This document shows positions 7,255 through 13,623 of a stretch of 14,706 bases of DNA, piece after piece (position 1 is the stretch's first letter; every line of letters begins with the position of its first letter). The stretch spans positions 1-14,706 of the forward strand of contig CAVDTK010000053.1 in NCBI GenBank assembly GCA_963611755.1. The letters are read 5' to 3'. A program made the position numbers and the translations under genes. Source of the stretch: Paratractidigestivibacter sp963611755 (GTDB taxonomy: Bacteria; Actinomycetota; Coriobacteriia; Coriobacteriales; Atopobiaceae). The notes below the pieces were generated by a model. It had not been told where the DNA came from. It saw nothing but the letters and a program-made list of their open reading frames with translations, and ran no database searches.

Positions 7255-8544
7255 GTGGCGGTGGCCAAGAAGAGAGATCTGCTCGACGACCTGATCGATA
7301 TCCAAAGCGACTGGCAGGCGCTGTCCAACCCGTTTGGCGACATCGCCGACCAGCTGGCGCAAGACCCTGCCCAGCGCAAGGTCTTCGACCCGGCCGAGTA
7401 CAAGGAGAAGCCCTACGCCAACTCGACGCGTTGCCTGCGCGTGGCGTCCGAGAACCCCAAGACCTGCTCGGCGTGCCTGGACGTGTGCCCGGTCCACGCC
7501 ATCACCATCCACAAGCAGTCCGTGCGCATCGAGGATAACTGCCGCAAGTGCGGCCTGTGCGTGGCGGCCTGCCCCATGGAGGCGCTGGCCAACCGCCGCC
7601 ACATGCCGCGTCTGCTCTACGATCGCATCGCGCGCATCGCGTCGGCCTACGAGCAGTGCTACATCACCTGCACCCGCGCGATCAAGCGCCTGCCCAAGGA
7701 CAACGAGGTCGTTCTCGCCTGCGTGGGCTCGATCTCGCGCGACCTGTGGTTCTCGCTCATGGCCGACTACGACAACATCAGCGTCTACCTGCCCGTCGGC
7801 ATCTGCGACCGCTGCAAGACCACCACGGGTGAGGAGTTCTACTGCGACGCCATCGGCACGGCCGAGGAGTGGGCGCAGGCCTCGATGGGCCTTGTGGCCG
7901 AACAGGCCGAGATGACCCACGAGCTCACGCGCGAGTACAAACGCTCGCAGTTCATGAGCAGCGCGATCCACTCGGCCGAGCGCCTGGTCACGAGGTCGAA
8001 CCCGGCACTTGCCGGCGCGCAGGCCGTGGCCAAGAAGATCTCGGACCACGCCGCCCGTCTCGACACGCTGCAAAAGCAGCTCGAGGACGCCGTGGGCATC
8101 AAAACCTCAAACAACCGCCAGCGCATGCTCACGCAGCGCCGCAAGCTCATGATGGGCGCGCTGCAGCACGACCCGGGCCTGGCCGAGTTCGTTGACCTGC
8201 AGGTTCCCGTGTGCGACTCGTCGCTGTGCACCATGTGCGGCGAGTGCGCCAAGGTCTGCTCCACGCGTGCCATCGACCTGGACAACGCCGGCCACGTGAG
8301 CGTGCAGCCCGCCTACTGCGAGTCGTGCGGCGCGTGCACGGTCGTGTGCGAGGACGGCGCCCTGACCATGGAGAAGATGGACGTCTCTGAGCTGGTGATC
8401 CCCGACAAGGTCGCCGAGGAGGCCGCGCGCAAGAAAGCCCAGGCCAAGGCCGAGGCGCAGAAGTACATCGAGCAAGGCAAGAAACAGCTGAACCGCGCGG
8501 CGGACGTCCTTGAGGGGCTCGCCGACGAGGGCAGCGAGAAATAG
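7255..8544 (+). CDS. Iron-sulfur protein with two ferredoxin-type dicluster domains
   Basis: 429 residues, no signal peptide or membrane helix; probably a cytoplasmic electron carrier or redox adaptor. The N-terminal ferredoxin domain has C71-x2-C74-x3-C78-P and C96-x2-C99-x2-C102-x3-C106-P. Its first cluster lacks the usual first Cys three residues earlier; C60 might replace it. The central region has further Cys (C135, C139, C156, C184, C187, C197) around ACVGSISRDLWFSL and GICDRCK, possibly another metal site. The C-terminal ferredoxin domain has C325-x2-C328-x2-C331-x3-C335 and C355-x2-C358-x2-C361-x3-C365, preceded by C320. A charged Ala/Lys/Glu helix ends the protein. The start is GTG at 7255, with GTG at 7261 equally possible after GAGGGAAGG. 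It lies 32 nt after the kinase and 13 nt before ychF. I do not recognise a specific function. Confidence 0.85.
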   Translation: MAVAKKRDLLDDLIDIQSDWQALSNPFGDIADQLAQDPAQRKVFDPAEYKEKPYANSTRCLRVASENPKTCSACLDVCPVHAITIHKQSVRIEDNCRKCGLCVAACPMEALANRRHMPRLLYDRIARIASAYEQCYITCTRAIKRLPKDNEVVLACVGSISRDLWFSLMADYDNISVYLPVGICDRCKTTTGEEFYCDAIGTAEEWAQASMGLVAEQAEMTHELTREYKRSQFMSSAIHSAERLVTRSNPALAGAQAVAKKISDHAARLDTLQKQLEDAVGIKTSNNRQRMLTQRRKLMMGALQHDPGLAEFVDLQVPVCDSSLCTMCGECAKVCSTRAIDLDNAGHVSVQPAYCESCGACTVVCEDGALTMEKMDVSELVIPDKVAEEAARKKAQAKAEAQKYIEQGKKQLNRAADVLEGLADEGSEK

Positions 8545-8557
8545 GTTAGGAGCTTTC

Positions 8558-9634
8558 GTGTCTCTTTCGATCGGTATCGTAGGCCTGCCCAATGTAGGCA
8601 AGTCGACCCTGTTCACCGCCCTCACCAAGAAGGGCGGCCTGGCGGCCAACTACCCGTTTGCCACCATCGACCCCAACGTGGGTATCGTCGACGTGCCCGA
8701 CGCCCGCCTGCAGAAGCTGGCCGACATCGTGCACCCGGGCCGCATCGTGCCCGCCGCGGTCGAGTTCGTGGACATCGCGGGCCTGGTCAAGGGCGCGTCC
8801 GAGGGCGAGGGCCTGGGCAACCAGTTCCTGGCCAACATCCGCAACACCGACGCCATCTGCGAGGTCGTGCGCTACTTCGAGGACCCCAACGTCATGCGCG
8901 AGGTCGGCCGTGCGGGCGACTTCCTGGACCCCCTGGGCGACGTCGACGTCATCCAGACCGAGCTTATCCTGTCCGACCTGGGCACCCTTGAGCGCGCCAT
9001 CCCCAAGCTCGAGAAGGAGGCCAAGCGCGACAAGGAGAACGCGCCCAAGCTGGCCATCGCCAAGCGCCTGCAGGAGTGGCTGAACGAGGGCAACCGCGCC
9101 GCCGACCTGGACATGACGCCCGAGGAGCGCGCCGCCGCCCACGACCTGTTCCTTCTCACCATGAAACCCATCCTGTACGTGGCCAACTGCGACGAGGACA
9201 AGCTTAGCGAGCCCGCGCCCGTGATCAACGGCATCGAGGCCATCCCGGTGTGCGCCGAGGTCGAGGCCGAGCTGGCCGAGCTCGATGCCGACGAGGCGGC
9301 CGAGTACCTGGCCGACCTGGGCTTGGAGAAGAGCGGCCTCGAGACCCTGGCGCAGGCGGCCTATCGCCTGCTGGGCCTGCAGAGCTACTTCACCGCGGGC
9401 GAGATGGAGGTCAAGGCCTGGACCGTGCGTATTGGCGCGAAGGCTCCCGAGGCCGCCGGCGTCATCCACTCCGATTTCGAGCGCGGCTTCATCAAGGCCG
9501 AGGTCGCGAGCTACGACGACTACGTCGAGCTGGGCGGCGAGTCCGGCTGCAAGAACGCCGGCAAGCTGCGCATCGAGGGCAAGGAGTACGTGGTGCAGGA
9601 CGGCGACGTCATGCACTTCCGCTTCAACGTGTAG
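8558..9634 (+). CDS. ychF: Redox-regulated ribosome-associated ATPase/GTPase YchF (OLA1 family)
   Basis: 358 residues, close to the normal YchF length (about 363). It is an Obg-related P-loop NTPase that prefers ATP and associates with ribosomes. Motifs: P-loop GLPNVGKST (9-17), switch region NYPFATIDPN, Walker-B-like VDIAGLVKGAS (71-81), and the atypical G4 motif NCDE (210-213). NxxE in place of NKxD is the family hallmark for ATP preference. A helical insertion follows the switch region, and a C-terminal TGS domain spans about 274-357. The start is GTG at 8558, five bases after AGGAG and at the conserved N-terminus MSLSIGIVGLPNVGKST. In-frame codons further upstream lie within the preceding gene. 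It follows the iron-sulfur gene by 13 nt and ends before a strong terminator, so it is the last gene of the run. Confidence 0.97.
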   Translation: MSLSIGIVGLPNVGKSTLFTALTKKGGLAANYPFATIDPNVGIVDVPDARLQKLADIVHPGRIVPAAVEFVDIAGLVKGASEGEGLGNQFLANIRNTDAICEVVRYFEDPNVMREVGRAGDFLDPLGDVDVIQTELILSDLGTLERAIPKLEKEAKRDKENAPKLAIAKRLQEWLNEGNRAADLDMTPEERAAAHDLFLLTMKPILYVANCDEDKLSEPAPVINGIEAIPVCAEVEAELAELDADEAAEYLADLGLEKSGLETLAQAAYRLLGLQSYFTAGEMEVKAWTVRIGAKAPEAAGVIHSDFERGFIKAEVASYDDYVELGGESGCKNAGKLRIEGKEYVVQDGDVMHFRFNV

Positions 9635-9658
9635 GGTCGCGCGCCTGTTTCGAATTTC

Positions 9659-9702
9659 GAGGGCCTGTCTGATGCCGTCCGCATCAGACAGGCCCTCTTT
9701 TT
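9659..9702 (+). terminator. Strong intrinsic terminator after ychF
   Basis: A perfect 17-bp stem (9659-9675 with 9681-9697) with a 5-nt loop CGTCC is followed directly by five T residues (9698-9702). It lies 24 nt past the ychF stop and closes the regulator-kinase-ferredoxin-ychF run. Confidence 0.95.
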
Positions 9703-9729
9703 GGTGCCCGCGCGGCGTCCCGCCAATAG

Positions 9730-9867
9730 AAACTTCCGCCAATTTACCTCTTAATTCAGAACCTTCGAGTAGCCGACCGATTTCATCGGCGTTTGCCCAG
9801 TTGGCAAGAGTGCCAGTAGGCTTGATACTGGTCCTTCCCAAATTAAGAGGTAAATTGGCGGAAGTTT
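9730..9867. repeat. Palindromic element C (MITE-like, 138 bp, 27-bp arms)
   Basis: Perfect 27-bp inverted repeats lie at 9730-9756 and 9841-9867 (they begin AAACTTCCGCC and end AGTTT). Between them are 84 bp with small internal hairpins such as CCGAT-TTC-ATCGG and CCAGTA...TACTGG. CCGCCAAT occurs just outside and again inside the left arm. The arms contain GCGGAA, and TCGCGCA follows the right arm (9871-9877), as in elements A and B. The element is A+T-richer than its surroundings and sits between two terminators. It could be a miniature mobile element or a structured RNA. No transposase is present. Confidence 0.8.
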
Positions 9868-9894
9868 ATCTCGCGCAGGGCTCTGGCCGTGCCC

Positions 9895-9932
9895 AAAAAA
9901 GCGCCCCCGGTCCGTTGGGAACCGGGGGCGCT
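9895..9932 (-). terminator. Intrinsic terminator after the LCP gene
   Basis: On the minus strand a 12-bp GC-rich stem (9921-9932 with 9900-9911, AGCGCCCCCGGT) with a 9-nt loop runs into six U residues (A-tract 9895-9900 on the plus strand). It lies about 34 nt past the LCP stop codon. Confidence 0.93.
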
Positions 9933-9965
9933 GCTTGCACGATGCGCTTTTCTCGCCGTAGCTGC

Positions 9966-11576
9966 TTACTTGTTGGACAAGTCGCTGCCGAGAAGAACCA
10001 CGACGTCGTACTTGGTGGAGTAGGACCCGCTGTTCTTGGAGATGGACTCTTGGTCGATGCCCAGGGTCTCCGCGACGCCCTTGGCCTTGCCGAGGTTGCT
10101 GCCGTTGTACATCACGATCGAGGTCGTGCGCGTGGTGTCGGAGTCGGTATCGGCCGTGGCGGTGAAGCCCTTGGCGTTAAGCGTGGTGCAGGTGTTGGCC
10201 GCATAGCCCTGGATGTTGGTGGCGTTGAGCACCAGGACGCTGCCGCTGTAGGTGGCCTCCTCGGACGAGGCGTCGGTGGTGTAGACGCCGTTGCCGGTGG
10301 TGCCGGCGATGCCGCGGGTGAAGTCCTCGGACTCGTCCTCGTAGGGGCTCTCGCCGTTCTTCACGCGCTCCATCATCTTGTTCCACTTGGTGGTGTTGAC
10401 CTTCTCGTACCACAGGCTGTTCTCGTAGGACGAGGTGGTGGGCAGCTGGCCGGAGTAGATGCTGTTGTCCGGGTCGAGGTTCCTGAACTGCATGGCCAGG
10501 TTGATGATGTCGGTGGCGGTCCAGGTGTCGTCGATGGTGATGGAGCCGGCCAGGTTAGAGACGGTGCCGGTCATGGTGACCAGGTCCTGGGCCAGGATCT
10601 TCTTGACGATGGCGCCAATGACCATGCGCTGGTTGGCGGCGCGGAAGAAGTCGCCACCGCCGTAGTCGTCGTAGTTGTGGCGGCTGCGGCACAGGCCCAG
10701 GGCCTGCTCGCCGTTGATGGTCTGCTCGCCGGCGGGAAGGTCGACGTCGGCCATGTCGTCCACGACGGCGATGGGCAGGTCGACGTCGATGCCGCCGATG
10801 GTGTCCACGATGTTGGTGAGCTGCTCGAAGTCGACCTCGGCGTAGTGCGAGATCTCGACGCCGGCCAGCTCAGAGACGATCTGGGTGCACAGCGCCGGGC
10901 CGCCCAGCGAGTAGGCCGCGTTGATCTTCTGGGTGCCGTAATTGCCCATCTCGACCTCGGTGTCGCGCGGGATGGAGACGAGCGTGACCTTCTGGGAGGG
11001 GGCGTCGATGCGCGCCAGGATGATGGTGTCGGAGCGGTAGTTGGAGTCCGACTCGCCGAACTCGCCGCTCTCCACGCGCTCCTGGCTCTTGTCGACGCCA
11101 AGAAGCAGCATGTAGAACGGGTCGTCCAGGCTCACGTCGTCGCTTAGGACCTCGCGCAGGGCCGAGGACTGCTCGGTGTCGAGGCCGCTCGTCAGGCGAG
11201 CAGAGATGTCGTTGATGTAGAACGCGACCGCGGTGCCGGCGCCGATAAGGACGACGGCCAGCACGATGAGCACGGTGCGCAGGACGAAGCCGCGGCTCTT
11301 CTTGCGGCGACGGTCCGCGTAGGAAGCGGCGCCCTCGGCGCGGGTGGGCGCGACGCCGGCGGCGTACTGGGCCTTGGCGTTCCTGCCGCGGGATGCGGCG
11401 GGGCGGGCGGCCACGGGACGGGCGGCCTGCGCGCGGCGCGCGGAGGTGCGGGGGGTCTGGCCTGCGGCGGCCTGGCCGTTGTATCCGGCGCTTCTCGCGC
11501 CCTGGGGGTATCTTCCCTGAGAAATACGAGCTTGCTCGGCGCTCGTCATGCGCCTGTGGTTATTGCTGCCAGCCAA
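9966..11576 (-). CDS. LytR-CpsA-Psr (LCP) family wall-polymer ligase with LytR_C domain
   Basis: 536 residues from the proposed TTG start. LCP enzymes sit on the outer face of the membrane and transfer undecaprenyl-linked glycopolymers to peptidoglycan. The long basic, Ala/Arg/Gly-rich cytoplasmic tail (1-97) is followed by one membrane helix (about 98-119). The LCP domain (about 152-328) has LLLGVDKS, YRSDTIILARI (R181, D183), SIPRDTEV (R204, D205), KINAAYSLGG, and LCRSRHNYDDYGGGDFFRAANQR. The extracellular C-terminus has a LytR_C-like domain (about 445-531, from VLVLNATNIQGYA). The start is uncertain. TTG at 11576 has AGAAAGGG five bases upstream. ATG at 11549 lacks a ribosome site. TTG at 11651 overlaps a TATGAT box that may be the -10. 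It is divergent from guaA and has its own terminator. The exact polymer is unknown. Confidence 0.93.
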   Translation of the reverse strand: MAGSNNHRRMTSAEQARISQGRYPQGARSAGYNGQAAAGQTPRTSARRAQAARPVAARPAASRGRNAKAQYAAGVAPTRAEGAASYADRRRKKSRGFVLRTVLIVLAVVLIGAGTAVAFYINDISARLTSGLDTEQSSALREVLSDDVSLDDPFYMLLLGVDKSQERVESGEFGESDSNYRSDTIILARIDAPSQKVTLVSIPRDTEVEMGNYGTQKINAAYSLGGPALCTQIVSELAGVEISHYAEVDFEQLTNIVDTIGGIDVDLPIAVVDDMADVDLPAGEQTINGEQALGLCRSRHNYDDYGGGDFFRAANQRMVIGAIVKKILAQDLVTMTGTVSNLAGSITIDDTWTATDIINLAMQFRNLDPDNSIYSGQLPTTSSYENSLWYEKVNTTKWNKMMERVKNGESPYEDESEDFTRGIAGTTGNGVYTTDASSEEATYSGSVLVLNATNIQGYAANTCTTLNAKGFTATADTDSDTTRTTSIVMYNGSNLGKAKGVAETLGIDQESISKNSGSYSTKYDVVVLLGSDLSNK

Positions 11577-11737
11577 GGGGGCCCTTTCTGTCGAGTATTG
11601 GGCGGCGCAATCGGCCGCGGCTGCTCGGTGCAACTCAAAAATCATATACAAAGCACGTGTGTGCCTCGTGGAGGGTTAGGAAATTGCAGCTATTGCCCAC
11701 AAAGCGGTCGCGGGCGGTAACGTATGATGGTTGCTGC

Positions 11738-11743
11738 TAGAAT
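11738..11743 (+). promoter_or_regulatory. Possible -10 element of guaA
   Basis: TAGAAT lies 47 nt before the guaA start in the region shared with the divergent LCP gene. TATGAT at 11723-11728 is an alternative. Neither has a good -35 hexamer at 16-18 bp, so this rests on position and one hexamer only. No riboswitch-like structure was recognised in the short leader. Confidence 0.35.
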
Positions 11744-11790
11744 CTTGTGCCCATGCGGTCCAATACGGCAAAAAGACTAACGGAGGACAT

Positions 11791-13392
11791 ATGAGCGAGG
11801 CTAAGCCAAGGCAGTTTGTTGCGGTTCTCGACTTTGGCGCCCAGTACGGGCAGCTGATCGCGCGTCGCGTGCGCGACCTTAACGTTTACTCGGAGATCGT
11901 CCCGTGCGACATTCCCGCGTCCGAGCTGGCCGAGAAGGCCCCGTCGGCGCTCATCCTCTCCGGCGGCCCGGCCTCCGTCTACGCCGAGGACGCCCCCAAG
12001 GTCGACCCCGGCATCTTTGAGCTTGGCGTGCCTGTGCTGGGCTTTTGCTACGGCCACCAGATCACGGCCGTGACCCTGGGCGGCACCGTGGGCCACTCCG
12101 AGGTGGGCGAGTACGGCCCGGCCACCATCAAGCGCGACGCCAACTCGGCCCTGTTTAACTCCACCCCCATGGAGCAGACCGTGTGGATGAGCCACCGCGA
12201 CGCCGTCTCGCAGGTGCCTGAGGGCTTTGTCGTCACCGCCAGCACCGACGTGTGCCCGGTCGCCGCCATGGAGAACGCCGAGCGCCGCATCTACACCACC
12301 CAGTTCCACCCCGAGGTTCGCCACACCGAGCACGGCCAGCAGATCCTCTCGAACTTCCTCTTCAACATCTGTGGCCTGGCCAAGGACTGGACCATGGACA
12401 ACCTGGTCGAGGAGAAGGTCGCCGAGATTCGCGCCAAGGTGGGGGAGGACCGCGTCATTCTCGCCCTGTCCGGCGGCGTCGACTCGTCCGTCGTGGCCGC
12501 GTTGGGCGCCCGTGCCATCGGCAAGCAGATGACCTGCGTCTTTATCAACCACGGCCTGCTGCGCAAGAACGAGCCCGAGCAGGTCGAGGAGGTCTTCACC
12601 AAGCAGTTCGACGTTGACTTCATCCACGTCCACGCCGAGGACCGCTACGCCGAGCTTCTCGCCGGCGTGACCGAGCCCGAGGAGAAGCGCCGTATCATCG
12701 GCACGCAGTTCTGGAAAGAGTTCTTTGCCGTAGCGCAGCAGCTGGAAAGCGACGGCAAGCCCGTTAAGTTCCTGGCCCAGGGCACCATCTACCCCGACAT
12801 CATCGAGTCCGGCGCGCGCAAGACCGGCGGCAAGGCCTCGACCATCAAGAGCCACCACAACCTGATCCCGTTCCCCGAGGGCGTGAGCTTCGACCTCATC
12901 GAGCCGCTTGACCACTTCTTCAAGGATGAGGTCCGCGAGCTGGGCCTGGCCCTGGGCCTGCCCGAGCACATCGTGTACCGCCAGCCGTTCCCCGGCCCGG
13001 GCCTTGCCATCCGCATCATCGGCGCGGTGGACAAGGAGAAGCTCCAGACCCTGAAGGACGCCGACGCCATCGTGCGTGAGGAGCTGGACGCCTACAACGC
13101 CAAGCTGTTCGCGCAGACCGGCGAGCGCAACAGCGAGCACAGCTGCTGGCAGTACTTCGCCGTGCTGCCCGACATTAAGAGCGTGGGCGTGATGGGAGAC
13201 GAGCGCACCTATGCCCGCCCCGTGATCCTGCGAGCGGTCGAGAGCTCCGACGCCATGACCGCCGACTGGGCGAAGCTGCCCTACGACGTGCTGGCGCGCA
13301 TCAGCGGCCGCATCGTGGCCGAGGTCCCCGGCGTCAACCGTGTGGCCTACGACATCACGAGCAAACCGCCTGCGACCATAGAGTGGGAATAG
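11791..13392 (+). CDS. guaA: GMP synthase (glutamine-hydrolysing)
   Basis: 533 residues, slightly longer than usual (about 510-525). It converts XMP, ATP and glutamine to GMP in cytosolic purine synthesis. The N-terminal class-I glutaminase domain (about 8-195) has nucleophile C86 in GFCYGHQ and H173/E175 in QFHPEV. The ATP-pyrophosphatase domain has the P-loop SGGVDSS (227-233), FINHGLLRKNE, and the XMP-site region KFLAQGTIYPDIIES. The C-terminal dimerisation domain contains RQPFPGPGLAIRI and ends in the diagnostic KPPATIEWE. The ATG at 11791 is chosen because GGAGG stands four bases upstream; in-frame codons from 11731 would only add an unlike extension. It is monocistronic by appearance, divergent from the LCP gene and followed by a hairpin terminator. 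Confidence 0.98.
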   Translation: MSEAKPRQFVAVLDFGAQYGQLIARRVRDLNVYSEIVPCDIPASELAEKAPSALILSGGPASVYAEDAPKVDPGIFELGVPVLGFCYGHQITAVTLGGTVGHSEVGEYGPATIKRDANSALFNSTPMEQTVWMSHRDAVSQVPEGFVVTASTDVCPVAAMENAERRIYTTQFHPEVRHTEHGQQILSNFLFNICGLAKDWTMDNLVEEKVAEIRAKVGEDRVILALSGGVDSSVVAALGARAIGKQMTCVFINHGLLRKNEPEQVEEVFTKQFDVDFIHVHAEDRYAELLAGVTEPEEKRRIIGTQFWKEFFAVAQQLESDGKPVKFLAQGTIYPDIIESGARKTGGKASTIKSHHNLIPFPEGVSFDLIEPLDHFFKDEVRELGLALGLPEHIVYRQPFPGPGLAIRIIGAVDKEKLQTLKDADAIVREELDAYNAKLFAQTGERNSEHSCWQYFAVLPDIKSVGVMGDERTYARPVILRAVESSDAMTADWAKLPYDVLARISGRIVAEVPGVNRVAYDITSKPPATIEWE

Positions 13393-13432
13393 GCGAACGC
13401 GTGTTCTAGCCGCAAATAAACCGCAGGTAAAC

Positions 13433-13466
13433 AGGGGTGTTCTCGGGAAACCGGGAGCACCCTTTG
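13433..13466 (+). terminator. Intrinsic terminator after guaA
   Basis: GGTGTTCTCGG (13436-13446) pairs with CCGGGAGCACC (13451-13461), including two G-U pairs, around a GAAA tetraloop, and extends by up to three more pairs. The 3' tail is only CTTTG, so the U-tract is short. Confidence 0.75.
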
Positions 13467-13555
13467 CCGTGCCTGGGGACATTTTGCCGGGGGGTCTTCT
13501 CGCCGCCGCCTAAGATTTCAGGTTCAGATTCATCTTGCTAAGCGAGCGATAACGA

Positions 13556-13586
13556 TTGCTGATGCCCAGCTTAAGGCGGCTACAAT
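13556..13586 (+). promoter_or_regulatory. Possible promoter of the beta-helix surface protein gene
   Basis: TACAAT (13581-13586) is a five-of-six -10 match, with TTGCTG (13556-13561) 19 bp upstream. The start codon is 38 nt downstream of the -10. GCCGCCT (13505-13511) and AGGCGGC (13574-13580), the latter abutting the -10, form an inverted repeat that could be an operator, but this is speculative. Confidence 0.45.
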
Positions 13587-13623
13587 AGAGGGCGTGCTAT
13601 GGCCACGCTAAAGGAGACCGCCC

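Larger units (their letters stand above)
9635..9965. other. Gene-free spacer between convergent ychF and LCP genes
   Basis: 331 bp with no credible gene. It holds the ychF terminator (9659-9702), palindromic element C (9730-9867) and the LCP-gene terminator (9895-9932). Just before the LCP stop there is GGCGAGAA on the minus strand (9950-9957), a partial match to the intergenic 12-mer. Confidence 0.85.

Noticed and set aside
9285..11147. Long plus-strand open frame (about 620 codons) over the end of ychF, the spacer and the LCP gene
   Set aside because: It runs antisense to the LCP gene and across a terminator and element C. Its composition is Arg/Val/Gly-rich with no domain, as expected from GC-rich shadow frames.
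11577..11790. Purine riboswitch or structured leader before guaA
   Set aside because: No conserved riboswitch core or strong hairpin is visible in the short leader.
11737..13482. Long minus-strand open frame (about 581 codons) opposite guaA
   Set aside because: Fully antisense to an unmistakable guaA; low-complexity Gly/Ala/Val/Asp composition and no ribosome site.
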